Shown here piece after piece: positions 51,404 to 59,588 of a stretch of 64,000 bases of DNA (its first letter is position 1; each line of letters opens with the position of its first letter). Both the position numbers and the translations under genes were made by a program. The notes beneath the pieces are model-generated. The model had not been told where the DNA came from, searched no databases, and saw only the letters and a program-made list of their open reading frames with translations. The stretch lies in contig DASZUG010000057.1 of the NCBI GenBank assembly GCA_035547755.1, positions 62,001 to 126,000 on the forward strand. Reading direction: 5' to 3'. This stretch comes from Mesorhizobium_L sp035547755 (GTDB lineage Bacteria; Pseudomonadota; Alphaproteobacteria; Rhizobiales; Rhizobiaceae).

Positions 51404-51421
51404 AGCGTGAAGACCCGCAGG

Positions 51422-51528
51422 TTTTAGCGCAATTCCAGCAAAAGCGCACAGCGGTTTTGCGTTCGGAATTGCGTAAAAACAAAGAGATAGAGCATTTTCG
51501 CGATTCGGAGAAAAGCGGAAATGCTCTA
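51422..51528. repeat. Two adjacent palindromic intergenic repeats
   Basis: Unit 1 (51422-51479) has ends TTTTAGCGCAATTCC and GGAATTGCGTAAAA around AGCAAAAGCGC / GCGGTTTTGCG; unit 2 (51488-51528) has ends TAGAGCATTT and AAATGCTCTA around a central CGATTCGGAG. Both match dispersed palindromes I know from rhizobial and Brucella-group intergenic regions. The CTA that ends unit 2 is the stop codon of hbdA read on the minus strand, so the repeat reaches into that gene. Confidence 0.85.
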
Positions 51529-52404
51529 GCGGGTAGGCACTGGTGTTTCCCCGCGGTAATCGTAGAAGCCACGCTGCGTCTTACGCCCGAGCCAGCCGGC
51601 TTCGACATATTTCACCAGAAGCGGGCAGGGCCGGTATTTGGTGTCTGACAGCCCATCGTGCAGGACCTGCATGATGGAAAGGCAGGTATCGAGGCCGATG
51701 AAATCGGCGAGCTGGAGCGGTCCCATCGGATGATTGGCGCCGAGGCGCATGGCCGTATCGATCGCCTCCACCGTGCCGACGCCCTCATAAAGCGTGTAGA
51801 TTGCCTCGTTGATCATCGGCAGGAGAATGCGGTTGACGATGAAGGCCGGAAAATCCTCCGCTACCGTGATCGTCTTGTCGAGGCTGGTGACGAAGGCTTT
51901 GGAAGCTTCGAACGTCTTATCAACGGTGGCGATGCCGCGTACAAGCTCGACGAGCTTCATCAGCGGTACAGGATTCATGAAATGGATGCCGATAAAGCGT
52001 TCGGGACGATCCGTCTGCGAGGCAAGGCGTGTAATGGAGATAGAGGACGTATTCGTGGCGAGGATGGCCTCGGGATTGAGCACCGGACAGATCTGCGCAT
52101 AAATCTTGCGCTTGATCGTCTCATCTTCGGTAGCCGCCTCGATCACCAGATCGGCCGCTGCGAGCTTGGCCATGTCCGCCGCTTCGGCAATATGCGCCAT
52201 CGCCGACTGACGCGCCTTCTCTTCAAGCTTACCGGAGGCGACCTGCCGCGCCATGTTGCCGTTCACGGTGGCAATGCCGTGCTCGATCCGCTCGCTGGAG
52301 ATGTCGTAGAGGAGAACGTCGTATCCGGCCAGTGCAGTCACGTGAGCGATGCCGGAACCCATCTGGCCCGCGCCGATCACTCCGATGGTCTTGATAGAAC
52401 TCAT
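51526..52404 (-). CDS. hbdA: 3-hydroxybutyryl-CoA dehydrogenase
   Basis: NAD(P)-dependent oxidation/reduction of 3-hydroxyacyl-CoA, acting in butyrate/PHB and fatty-acid metabolism. The 292-residue protein has the Rossmann motif VIGAGQMGSGIA near residue 9, the DYDV-equivalent VLLYDIS near 30, the NTSS motif (ATNTSSISIT) near 115, catalytic His in FIGIHFMNPVPLM near 140, and the C-terminal GANHPMGPLQLADFIGLD near 225. ATG 52404. It lies downstream of etfBA on the same strand but behind a terminator and with its own operator-like palindromes, so it is probably transcribed separately. Confidence 0.94.
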   Translation of the reverse strand: MSSIKTIGVIGAGQMGSGIAHVTALAGYDVLLYDISSERIEHGIATVNGNMARQVASGKLEEKARQSAMAHIAEAADMAKLAAADLVIEAATEDETIKRKIYAQICPVLNPEAILATNTSSISITRLASQTDRPERFIGIHFMNPVPLMKLVELVRGIATVDKTFEASKAFVTSLDKTITVAEDFPAFIVNRILLPMINEAIYTLYEGVGTVEAIDTAMRLGANHPMGPLQLADFIGLDTCLSIMQVLHDGLSDTKYRPCPLLVKYVEAGWLGRKTQRGFYDYRGETPVPTR

Positions 52405-52447
52405 TCCTAGCCTGCCTCATCGCGGCCGAATGTGCCGCACAAACTTA

Positions 52448-52479
52448 TCGCAGTGCAACTTAACGCTATTGCAGCGCAA
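52448..52479 (-). promoter_or_regulatory. Paired TTGC-N3-GCAA operator-like sites upstream of hbdA
   Basis: TTGCAGCGCAA (52469-52479) is a perfect dyad, and TCGCAGTGCAA (52448-52458) an imperfect one; their centres are 21 bases (two helical turns) apart, and the nearer one lies 44 bases from the hbdA start. The identical dyad occurs before etfB. TGC/GCA half-sites are known for PhaR-type repressors of PHB metabolism, which would suit hbdA, but the regulator is not identified. Confidence 0.5.
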
Positions 52480-52516
52480 ATTAAAAGAGGCGGGGCGACT
52501 TCGTCCACCCCGCCTC
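52479..52516 (-). terminator. Rho-independent terminator after etfA
   Basis: On the minus strand GAGGCGGGG pairs perfectly with CCCCGCCTC (52508-52516 with 52487-52495) across a 12-base loop and is followed by TTTTAATTT, 29 bases after the etfA stop. Its T tract abuts the operator-like site of hbdA. Confidence 0.87.
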
Positions 52517-52544
52517 AAGATTTTGCAGCCGGCCTATTGGAAAG

Positions 52545-53474
52545 TCAAAGCGCCTTTTGCAATTCCGGCAGGACAACGAAGAGGTCGCCGACAATACCGT
52601 AATCCGCAACCTGGAAGATCGGTGCTTCCTCATCCTTGTTGATGGCGACGATGACCTTCGAATCCTTCATGCCGGCAAGATGCTGGATGGCGCCGGAAAT
52701 GCCGCAGGCGATGTAGAGGTCGGGCGCCACGACCTTTCCTGTCTGGCCGACCTGCCAATCGTTCGGCGCATAGCCGGCATCGACGGCCGCGCGGCTTGCG
52801 CCGACGGCGGCGCCGAGCTTGTCGGCGACCGGCAGGATGACCTCCTGGAACTTTTCCGCGGAGCCGAGCGCGCGGCCACCGGAGATGATGATCTTCGCCG
52901 ATGTCAGTTCCGGACGGTCGCTCTCCGACAGGCGGTTCCCGATGAAGGTGGAGAGGCCGGGATCTGCGGCGGCGTTGACCGTTTCGACAGGAGCCGAACC
53001 GCCTTCGGGAGTGGAGGGAAAGGATGCGGTCCTGACGGTCACGACCTTCTTCGGGTCGGTGGATTGGACCGTCTGGATGGCGTTGCCGGCATAGATCGGC
53101 CGCTTGAACGTGTCTGCCGACACAACCTCGATGATCTCCGACACCTGCATGACGTCGAGCAGCGCGGCGATGCGCGGCATGACGTTCTTCGCCATGGTCG
53201 TCGCCGGGGCGATGATGGTGTCGTAGTTGCCGGCCAAGCTGACGACGAGCGCCGCGAGCGGTTCGGCAAGGCGCTCCGCAAGCCCGTCAGCCTCGGCGAG
53301 AAGCACCTTGCGCGCGCCCGAAAGCTTCGCCGCCGCGTCGGCGGCCGGCTTTGCGTTCTTGCCGGCGACAAGAATATCGACGTCGGAGCCGATCTTCAGC
53401 GCGGCGGAAAGCGCCTTCGCGGTCTGGTCGGAGAGGTGGTCGTTGCTGTGCTCGGCGATCAAAAGAATGGCCAT
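52545..53474 (-). CDS. etfA: Electron transfer flavoprotein subunit alpha
   Basis: FAD-binding subunit of ETF, which passes electrons from acyl-CoA dehydrogenases to the ETF:ubiquinone oxidoreductase. The 309-residue protein has an N-terminal Rossmann-like domain and the C-terminal FAD domain with the signature SGGRALGSAEKFQEVILPVADKLGA-type region near residue 200, VGASRAAVDAGY, then GQTGKVVAPDLYIACGISGAIQH near 250 and VAINKDEEAPIF near 277. ATG 53474. It is separated from etfB by a 208-base gap filled with a mosaic repeat, longer than usual for this gene pair. Confidence 0.96.
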   Translation of the reverse strand: MAILLIAEHSNDHLSDQTAKALSAALKIGSDVDILVAGKNAKPAADAAAKLSGARKVLLAEADGLAERLAEPLAALVVSLAGNYDTIIAPATTMAKNVMPRIAALLDVMQVSEIIEVVSADTFKRPIYAGNAIQTVQSTDPKKVVTVRTASFPSTPEGGSAPVETVNAAADPGLSTFIGNRLSESDRPELTSAKIIISGGRALGSAEKFQEVILPVADKLGAAVGASRAAVDAGYAPNDWQVGQTGKVVAPDLYIACGISGAIQHLAGMKDSKVIVAINKDEEAPIFQVADYGIVGDLFVVLPELQKAL

Positions 53475-53499
53475 TTCCGTTTCCTTCTCTAGCGCCTGG

Positions 53500-53665
53500 G
53501 TGCGTCCTTCGAGGCTCGCCCGCCGAGGCTGTATTCCCGATCTTCTGGTCTCTGCGGGTTCGCACCTCAGGATGAGGGAGGGCAGCGCAGTTCGAGCCCC
53601 GTAGTCTGGACCGCTGCGCGGTCAGAGCATTCCTGCGGTCCTCATCTTGACGTGCGAGCCCGCAG
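53500..53665. repeat. Mosaic palindromic intergenic repeat, copy 2, inside the etfB-etfA gap
   Basis: The left end GTGCGTCCTTCGAGGCTCGCC minus its last base matches copy 1 at 23949, and the CCTCAGGATGAGGG module is shared; the right part differs. A 26-base inner inverted repeat, 53552-53577 (starting CTGCGGGTTCGCAC) with 53640-53665 (ending GTGCGAGCCCGCAG), matches at 23 of 26 positions. The mosaic build is typical of rhizobial RIME-like elements. Confidence 0.8.
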
Positions 53666-53682
53666 GGCAGTGCCCTGAAACC

Positions 53683-54432
53683 CTACAAAACGCCCGCCTC
53701 GTTACGCAGCTTGTCCACCAACTCCGCCGCGTCCTTGACCTTGACGCCCGCCTTGCGGCCGCCGGGCTCCTCGGTCTTCAGCACTTTCAGACGCGGGGAG
53801 ACATCGACGCCGTAATCGGCCGGGCTCTTCTCATCAAGCGGCTTCTTCTTTGCCTTCATGATGTTGGGAAGCGAGGCATAGCGCGGCTGGTTCAAGCGCA
53901 GATCCGTCGTCACGATCACCGGCATCTTCAGTTCAACCGTCTGCAGGCCGCCATCGACCTCGCGCGTGACCTTGGCCTTGCCGCCATCGATCTCGATCTT
54001 GGAAGCGAAGGTGCCCTGCGCCCAGCCAAGCAGCGCCGCCAGCATCTGGCCGGTCTGGTTTGCGTCGTCATCGATCGCCTGTTTGCCGAGGATGACCAGT
54101 TCCGGTTTCTCCGCCTCGACAACGCCTTTCAGGATCTTGGCTACCGCCAAAGGCTCGACCAGATCATCCACCTTGACGAGGATGCCGCGGTCCGCGCCCA
54201 TGGCGAGCGCGGTACGGATCGTCTCCTGCGCCTGCGCCGGGCCGATCGAGACGGCGATCACCTCTTCCGCCTTGCCGGCTTCCCTCAGCCGAAGCGCCTC
54301 CTCGATGCCGATCTCATCGAACGGGTTCATCGACATCTTCACATTCTGAAGCTCGACGCCGGAACCATCCGACTTCACCCTGATCTTCACGTTGTAATCA
54401 ACAACGCGCTTCACCGGGACAAGTACCTTCAT
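53683..54432 (-). CDS. etfB: Electron transfer flavoprotein subunit beta
   Basis: AMP-binding partner of EtfA. The 249-residue protein begins MKVLVPVKRVVDYNVKIRVK and shows MSMNPFDEIGIEEALRL near residue 35, the ETF-beta recognition/signature region (VILGKQAIDDDANQTGQMLAALLGW near 115, VTREVDGGLQTVELKMPVIVTTDLRLN near 150) and a C-terminal arm. I chose ATG 54432 with GGAGGT-like ACCTCCGG on the opposite strand just upstream. A TTGCAGCGCAA dyad lies 26-36 bases before the start, overlapping the expected promoter or leader. Confidence 0.96.
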   Translation of the reverse strand: MKVLVPVKRVVDYNVKIRVKSDGSGVELQNVKMSMNPFDEIGIEEALRLREAGKAEEVIAVSIGPAQAQETIRTALAMGADRGILVKVDDLVEPLAVAKILKGVVEAEKPELVILGKQAIDDDANQTGQMLAALLGWAQGTFASKIEIDGGKAKVTREVDGGLQTVELKMPVIVTTDLRLNQPRYASLPNIMKAKKKPLDEKSPADYGVDVSPRLKVLKTEEPGGRKAGVKVKDAAELVDKLRNEAGVL

Positions 54433-54457
54433 CAGCCAGAACCTCCGGATATTTTCA

Positions 54458-54468
54458 TTGCAGCGCAA
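54458..54468 (-). promoter_or_regulatory. TTGC-AGC-GCAA operator-like dyad upstream of etfB
   Basis: Perfect 11-base dyad, identical including its centre to the one before hbdA, 26 bases from the etfB start codon. Close position to the start suits a repressor. Rest of the 154-base gap 54433-54586 shows nothing else I can name. Confidence 0.5.
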
Positions 54469-54586
54469 CTAACATGGGATTTGGGTCATCGCTAGTCCGG
54501 AGCCGACATTCGCTCCAAAAAACGAGACTTCGCGGGGTCATATGAGGGATATCGATTGGCCTGAATTCCCTCGAAATCCGATCGCG

Positions 54587-55168
54587 TCAGCGGTTCTTGC
54601 CGGGCACCCAGAGAACATCCTTCTCGCCGTTGTCGTTGACCGCGCGCGCGGCGACGAAGAGGAAATCGGAGACGCGGTTGATATATTTCAATGCTTCTGA
54701 ACCGACCTCTTCACCGTCAAGCGATGCAAGCTCGACCATCAGCCTTTCCGCCCGCCTGGCGACGGTGCGCGCAAGGTGCAGTGCGGCGGCGGCGGGCGAT
54801 CCTCCCGGCAGGATAAACGAGCGGAGGGGGCTGAGCTTTTCGTTGAGGCGGTCGATATCCGCCTCGACGCGCGCCACCTGGGAGGCAACGATCCTGAGCG
54901 GCTCATGCCCGGCCTTGCCTTGCAAGCCCGGCGTCGCGAGATCGGCGCCGAGATCGAAGAGATCATTCTGGATATTGGCGAGCATGGCGTCGATTGCCGC
55001 ATGTTCCGGTCCGGTGTGGAGGCGCGCCATGCCGATACAGGCATTGGCCTCGTCCACGGTGCCATAGGCGCTGACCCTCGGATCATATTTCGGGCGTCTT
55101 TCGCCATTGCCGAGGGCGGTGCTGCCGCTATCGCCCGTTTTCGTATAGATCTTGTTGAGGACGACCAT
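54587..55168 (-). CDS. Cob(I)alamin adenosyltransferase, PduO type
   Basis: Makes adenosylcobalamin from cob(I)alamin and ATP. The 193-residue protein carries the ATP-binding N-terminal motif YTKTGDSGSTALGNG (residues ~8-22), KYDPRVSAYGTVDEANA near 30, the signature FILPGGSPAAAALHLARTVARRAER (RTxxRRAER) near 122 and the terminal YINRVSDFLFVAAR. This is the PduO (CobA2) family, unrelated to CobO/CobA. I chose ATG 55168 over 55177. The gene lies 21 bases downstream of a HIG1-domain gene and upstream of etfB, an order I recall from other Hyphomicrobiales. Confidence 0.92.
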   Translation of the reverse strand: MVVLNKIYTKTGDSGSTALGNGERRPKYDPRVSAYGTVDEANACIGMARLHTGPEHAAIDAMLANIQNDLFDLGADLATPGLQGKAGHEPLRIVASQVARVEADIDRLNEKLSPLRSFILPGGSPAAAALHLARTVARRAERLMVELASLDGEEVGSEALKYINRVSDFLFVAARAVNDNGEKDVLWVPGKNR

Positions 55169-55189
55169 GCCTCGCACCTCGCTCTTGGC

Positions 55190-55381
55190 TTATTTTCCAG
55201 TGAAGTAAACGACGAGCAGCACCAGAACGATGGCGATGAACTGGAGCAGGACACGAGCCTGCATCAACTGGTTCGAACGGCTCGGCGCGCCTCCCTGCGC
55301 CATGTTGAACAGGCCACGCACCAGCACGATCACGACCGCCGCGATGGCGACGATGGCCAGGATTTCGAGTGCAATCGACAT
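55190..55381 (-). CDS. Twin-transmembrane HIG1-domain protein
   Basis: 63-residue protein with two hydrophobic helices (LEILAIVAIAAVVIVLVRGL and VLLQFIAIVLVLLVVYF) joined by a polar loop holding RSNQLMQARVLLQ, the HIG1 RxxxxMxxRVxxQ pattern. In mitochondria and some bacteria HIG1 proteins associate with cytochrome c oxidase and respiratory supercomplexes. ATG 55381. Probably co-transcribed with the downstream adenosyltransferase gene. Confidence 0.87.
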   Translation of the reverse strand: MSIALEILAIVAIAAVVIVLVRGLFNMAQGGAPSRSNQLMQARVLLQFIAIVLVLLVVYFTGK

Positions 55382-55453
55382 TCTCTCTCCTCAACGCGCC
55401 AATCCCGTTGGCGATTTCGCCGGAGCACGATGCTGGATCGCCTTGTGCTCTCA

Positions 55454-56287
55454 TCAGCCGCGCGACGCGAGGATACGATAGAGAATCGCAGCCGGTAGCA
55501 CACGCTTCATTATTGCACCGATTTTTGCCGGCAGCGTCACCACATAATGCGGTCTTGGCCGGGGACTTTCCAACGCGTGGAGCAATACCTTGAATATTGC
55601 CGGCGGCTTGACACCGAACCGCGCTTGCCTCCGCCCGGTTTTCAGCTGTTCGATCTCGGCATGATAGGCGCGACTGTGCGGCGAATGCTCGATGTCGATA
55701 TAGCGGTCGAACCAAGCGAGGCTGTTTCTGGTGATTCCCGTCTCGACCGAGCCCGGCTCGATCAGCGAGACATGGATGCCGCTTCCCTCGAGTTCCATGC
55801 GCAGACACAAGGTCAGCCCTTCGAGCGCATATTTCGACGACGCATAGGCGCCCCGGAATTTCGCGGGAACGAGGCCGAGGATCGAGGAGCAATTGACGAT
55901 TCGTCCATGTCCCTGCGCCCGCATCGCGGGAATGAAGCGGCGCGTCAATTCGTGCCAGCCGAAAAGATTGGTTTCGAATTGCCGCCGCAGCGCTTCGGTC
56001 GGCAGGTCCTCCACCGCGCCGGCCTGGGCATAGGCGCCATTATTGTAGAGGGCGTCGAGCCGTCCTCCTGTCCGTGCGAGAACGGCGTCAGCCAGAGCCG
56101 CTATCGAGCCGGGATCACTGTAGTCCAGCGAAAAAGCCTCGATGCCGTCCGCTTCGAGCGCCGCGATGTCTTCCGGTTTCCGCGCCGTTGCGAAGACGCG
56201 CCAGCCTTTGGCCTTGAGAGCACGGGCGCAATAAGCGCCGATGCCTGAAGAGGCGCCAGTCACGAGAATCGTCTGCTGTCGATCCAT
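55454..56287 (-). CDS. Short-chain dehydrogenase/reductase
   Basis: Classical SDR of 277 residues: cofactor motif TGASSGIG near residue 10, FATARKPED near 33 suggesting NADPH use (basic residues after the second strand), NNGAYAQAGA near 85, catalytic Ser in NCSSILGL near 135 and YASSK (Tyr-x3-Lys) near 150. The C-terminal part is longer than minimal SDRs and contains a hydrophobic stretch, as in membrane-associated members. Substrate unknown. I chose ATG 56287; the longer frame overlaps the divergent YihY gene region. Confidence 0.9.
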   Translation of the reverse strand: MDRQQTILVTGASSGIGAYCARALKAKGWRVFATARKPEDIAALEADGIEAFSLDYSDPGSIAALADAVLARTGGRLDALYNNGAYAQAGAVEDLPTEALRRQFETNLFGWHELTRRFIPAMRAQGHGRIVNCSSILGLVPAKFRGAYASSKYALEGLTLCLRMELEGSGIHVSLIEPGSVETGITRNSLAWFDRYIDIEHSPHSRAYHAEIEQLKTGRRQARFGVKPPAIFKVLLHALESPRPRPHYVVTLPAKIGAIMKRVLPAAILYRILASRG

Positions 56288-56429
56288 GAAAGCTTCCGAG
56301 GCTTTGCCGCCATCCGTCCCCCATGGCAGGTTCCAGAGTTGCAATCCGCCGGAATTCCTTCCCATATTCGAAGGCGACAGACAATCGGATGACGGTTTGA
56401 GCAGCGCAGGACATTCAGGAATCGGCGCC

Positions 56430-57290
56430 ATGCGGCGTGTCATCGCCGTCAAGCGCGTGCTTTTCGACGCAATCGGGCATTTCACTTCGGACGATGGCTG
56501 GTCGATGGCCAGTCATCTGGCCATCAGCGCGCTCATGGCGCTCTTTCCGTTCCTGATCTTCGCGACCTCGCTTGCCAGTTTCGTGGGTGCGCAGGCCTTT
56601 TCGGACACGGCGGTCCATCTTGTCTTCGATACATGGCCGGAGCAGATCGCCGAACCGATCGCGCGCCAGGTGGTGAGCGTGCTGACGGTCAAGCGCGGCG
56701 GCTTCCTGACCTTCAGCGTCATCGCCGCGGCATTCTTCGCCTCGAACGGCATCGAGGCGCTCAGGGCCGCCCTCAATCGCGCCTATCGCGTATCGGAAAC
56801 GCGGTCCTTCCTGTTCAGACGGATGCAGAGCCTCGTCTTCGTGCTCATCGCCACGCTCGGTTTCCTCGCCATCAGTCTTCTGCTCGTCGCGGCGCCGATC
56901 GTCGCGCACATCGCCGAAAGGCGGCTCGACTGGATAAAGCCCTATATCGGCACGATCACGGTTTGGCGCTATATCATCGCGTCCACGGTGATCATCCTCG
57001 GACTGATCGCCGTCCATTTCTGGCTTCCGGGCGGGACGAGGCGTTTCCTCGACATTGTGCCGGGAATCCTGTTCACGCTGATCGGCTGGATCATCGGATC
57101 GGCCATTTTCGCGGCTTATCTGGAGCGATTCTCGTCCTACGTGACGACCTATGCGGGGCTCGCCTCGATCATGATCGCCATCGTTTTCCTCTACATTATC
57201 TCCGTGATCTTCATCATGGGCGGAGAACTCAATGCCGCCATCGCACGCTTTCTCGGCGCGCGGGCCGGGGTTGGTGGGAACAAAGACTAG
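56430..57290 (+). CDS. YihY/virulence factor BrkB family membrane protein
   Basis: 286-residue inner-membrane protein with about six helices: HLAISALMALFPFLIFATSLAS near residue 28, FLTFSVIAAAFFASNGIEALR near 92, LVFVLIATLGFLAISLLLVAA near 132, IIASTVIILGLIAVHFW near 180, VPGILFTLIGWIIGSAIFAAY near 212 and MIAIVFLYIISVIFIMGGELNA near 250. The FFASNGIEALRAALNRAY and GGELNAAI segments are YihY family signatures. Once named RNase BN in error; true role unknown. ATG 56430. It is convergent with an EamA gene, with a four-base overlap. Confidence 0.9.
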   Translation: MRRVIAVKRVLFDAIGHFTSDDGWSMASHLAISALMALFPFLIFATSLASFVGAQAFSDTAVHLVFDTWPEQIAEPIARQVVSVLTVKRGGFLTFSVIAAAFFASNGIEALRAALNRAYRVSETRSFLFRRMQSLVFVLIATLGFLAISLLLVAAPIVAHIAERRLDWIKPYIGTITVWRYIIASTVIILGLIAVHFWLPGGTRRFLDIVPGILFTLIGWIIGSAIFAAYLERFSSYVTTYAGLASIMIAIVFLYIISVIFIMGGELNAAIARFLGARAGVGGNKD

Positions 57291-58183
57291 GCGGGTGTAG
57301 TCGCCCTTTTCGCTGCCTTCACCTTCAGGGTCGAAAGCGCGACGCTGCCGCTTGCCAGGAGCATGCCGAGAATTTGCAGCGGGGACAGTTTCTCGCCGAA
57401 CAGCGCCCACGCCATCAATGCCGTGACCACGGGGACGAGATAGAACAGCGAGGCGACGCGCGCGACCTCGCCCTCCCGGATCATATGCATCAGAAGGAAG
57501 ATCGCGCCGACGGAGAGCACCAGGACCAGCCAGGCCAAAGCGAAGACCAACTCGCCATTGAAGGTCACGCGGCCATGTTCGAACAGGCCCGCGGCGAGGA
57601 TCATCAGCACCGCCGCCCCGAGATATTGCCATGCGGTTCCGGTGAGGAGATCGATGCCGGCGCCGAAACGCTTCTGCCACAGCGTGCCGAGTGTGATGCC
57701 GAGCACGCTGAGAAGCGATGCCGTCAGGGTTGACGCGTTGACCCCGCTTCCAAAGGAACCGACTGTCGGAGCAACGACAATGAGGATGCCGGCGAAACCG
57801 AGCGCTAGGCCGGCCCAATGCTTCGGCTCGATCTTGTCTCCGATAGTGAAACCGGCAAGAAGCGCGGTCAGGAGAGGCTGCAACGCGGCGATCAGGGCGG
57901 CAAGACCGGCGGGCATGCCCTGGTGAACCGCCCAGAAAACACCACCGAGATAAATGCCGTGGATCAGGATGCCGGCAATCATGGAACAACCGGCCAGCCG
58001 CGGCGACGCAGCCCTGCTTCCGCTCAACCACGCAAGGCTCGCCATGATGATGCAGGCGAGCGTGAAACGCATGCCAAGAAAGGTGAACGGCTCCGCCCAG
58101 GGCATGGCATAGCGGGCGCCGATGAAGCCGGTCGCCCACAGGACAACAAACAGGCCGGGGAAAAAGCGGGAAGGGAGGGACAT
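57287..58183 (-). CDS. EamA/DMT-superfamily transporter
   Basis: 298-residue permease with ten predicted helices in two EamA repeats. Start region FFPGLFVVLWATGFIGARY is the typical first helix; GIYLGGVFWAVHQGMPAGLAALIAALQPLLTALLA forms helices 3-4; the second repeat begins near residue 150. It differs from the other EamA protein in the window by having the FIGARYAMP motif of the RhaT/YedA-like group. Substrate unknown. Stop overlaps the YihY gene stop. Confidence 0.87.
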   Translation of the reverse strand: MSLPSRFFPGLFVVLWATGFIGARYAMPWAEPFTFLGMRFTLACIIMASLAWLSGSRAASPRLAGCSMIAGILIHGIYLGGVFWAVHQGMPAGLAALIAALQPLLTALLAGFTIGDKIEPKHWAGLALGFAGILIVVAPTVGSFGSGVNASTLTASLLSVLGITLGTLWQKRFGAGIDLLTGTAWQYLGAAVLMILAAGLFEHGRVTFNGELVFALAWLVLVLSVGAIFLLMHMIREGEVARVASLFYLVPVVTALMAWALFGEKLSPLQILGMLLASGSVALSTLKVKAAKRATTPA

Positions 58184-58310
58184 CGCGGGCTCGTCTACTA
58201 CCGGTGGCCGCGATAAGCAAAATGAAAGAATTGAAAGGTAGATTCAGGGTTTATTGATCATTTGGGGCAAAGCGGGCGCGTTCGAGCACTCCGGATCGAA
58301 AGGACCGGGA

Positions 58311-58598
58311 ATGCTGGCAAACCTTGACGTCACCTGGCTTTTCATGGCGATCGTAGTGGTCGCGATATTCTCCTTTATCTTTGGCATGGCGCTCGACAGC
58401 CTGATGGCCGGCGATGGCTTCGGGCCGTTCGGCAATATGATCGTGGTGACGGCAGGCTTTTTCCTCGGGATTTTCCTCGCCAATCTCTATGGCATCCGTT
58501 TCTACGACCTGAAGACCGCCGTAGGGACAGGGTTGCTCGGCGCGTTCGTCTGCCTTGGCGTACTATCTTTCCTGAAAGCGCAACTCGGCCGTATGTGA
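58311..58598 (+). CDS. Small conserved membrane protein
   Basis: 95-residue protein with three hydrophobic segments (WLFMAIVVVAIFSFIFGMAL, MIVVTAGFFLGIFLANLYGI and TGLLGAFVCLGVLSFLKA). Not recognised; similar short proteins occur in rhizobia. I chose ATG 58311 after CCGGGA; the frame is open from 58254. It sits between the EamA gene start (divergent) and the convergent gluQ-RS gene. Confidence 0.72.
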   Translation: MLANLDVTWLFMAIVVVAIFSFIFGMALDSLMAGDGFGPFGNMIVVTAGFFLGIFLANLYGIRFYDLKTAVGTGLLGAFVCLGVLSFLKAQLGRM

Positions 58599-58613
58599 AG
58601 CCGCGGTATCTTC

Positions 58614-59495
58614 TCACAAACCGAAACCGAACATTTCCCTGATATCCTCCGGCGTTTTGCCAGCCCGGCGCAGTTCATCGAGTGCGGTATCGTGGCTCGA
58701 TTTGGACAATTTCCGTCCATCTGGGCCAAACACAAGGTCGTGGTGGAAATAGCTGGGTTCGGGCAAGCCGAGAATCTGCTGGAGCAGGCGGTGAACGGAG
58801 GTGGCATGGAAGAGATCGCGACCGCGCACGACGTCGGTGACGCCTTGCAACGCGTCATCGACGACGACGGAAAGATGATAGCTCGTCGGGACCTCGCGTC
58901 GGGCCAGGATCACATCGCCCCATGCAGCGGGATCGGCTCGTATCACGTCCGTCCCCCCTTCGGGACCTGCACCGTTTTTCTTCCATTCCAGTTGTCGTGG
59001 AATACGGGATAATGCTTCCTCCATGTCGAGCCGCCAGGCGAAGGGAGCGCCGCTTTCCATAAGACGCTTGCGCTTGCGGCTGGACATGCCGCGTTCGATT
59101 CCTGGATAAAGCGGTGTGCCGTCGGGATCGCGGGGCCAGCGCCTGCCGCTTTCTTCAGCATCGGCGATATAAGCGCGGATTTCGCCGCGGCTCATGAAGG
59201 CGGGATAGACGAGACCGTCCGAAACGAGTTCCCGAAGCGCCTTTTCATAATCGGCGAAATGATCGGATTGGCGTCTTACCGGACGCTCCCATTCGATCTG
59301 CAGCCAATCCAGGTCTCGGAGTATGCCGGCTTCGAATTCCGGAGTGCAGCGGGTCGAATCGATGTCCTCGATCCGCAGCAGCAGGCGACCGTTGGTTTCT
59401 CGCGCCATTCGTTGGTTGAGCAGGGCCGAATAGGCGTGGCCGAGATGAAGCCTGCCATTGGGGCTCGGGGCAAAACGGAAGATCCGGGTTTGCAT
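58614..59495 (-). CDS. gluQ: Glutamyl-Q tRNA(Asp) synthetase
   Basis: Paralogue of the catalytic half of glutamyl-tRNA synthetase that attaches glutamate to queuosine in tRNA-Asp. The 293-residue protein has RFAPSPNGRLHLGHAYSAL (class I HIGH motif as HLGH) at residues ~6-24, LLRIEDIDSTR near 40, and the KLSKS motif near 255, and lacks an anticodon-binding domain. The four zinc ligands seen in E. coli YadB are not evident; instead SRGEIRAY follows YPAF, as in several alphaproteobacterial members. ATG 59495, divergent from the glycosylase gene. Confidence 0.92.
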   Translation of the reverse strand: MQTRIFRFAPSPNGRLHLGHAYSALLNQRMARETNGRLLLRIEDIDSTRCTPEFEAGILRDLDWLQIEWERPVRRQSDHFADYEKALRELVSDGLVYPAFMSRGEIRAYIADAEESGRRWPRDPDGTPLYPGIERGMSSRKRKRLMESGAPFAWRLDMEEALSRIPRQLEWKKNGAGPEGGTDVIRADPAAWGDVILARREVPTSYHLSVVVDDALQGVTDVVRGRDLFHATSVHRLLQQILGLPEPSYFHHDLVFGPDGRKLSKSSHDTALDELRRAGKTPEDIREMFGFGL

Positions 59496-59588
59496 CTGTC
59501 AGGAGCGATAGGCCCGGAGCCGAAAGCGGATTGAAGCTCTCATCCACCGATTGGTAGTTTGCGGAACCATCGTTCGCAAGGGGGCCGA

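Noticed and set aside
56415..58220. 601-codon minus-strand frame covering the YihY and EamA genes
   Set aside because: Runs out of frame through a confirmed EamA gene and antisense to YihY; low-complexity charged product.
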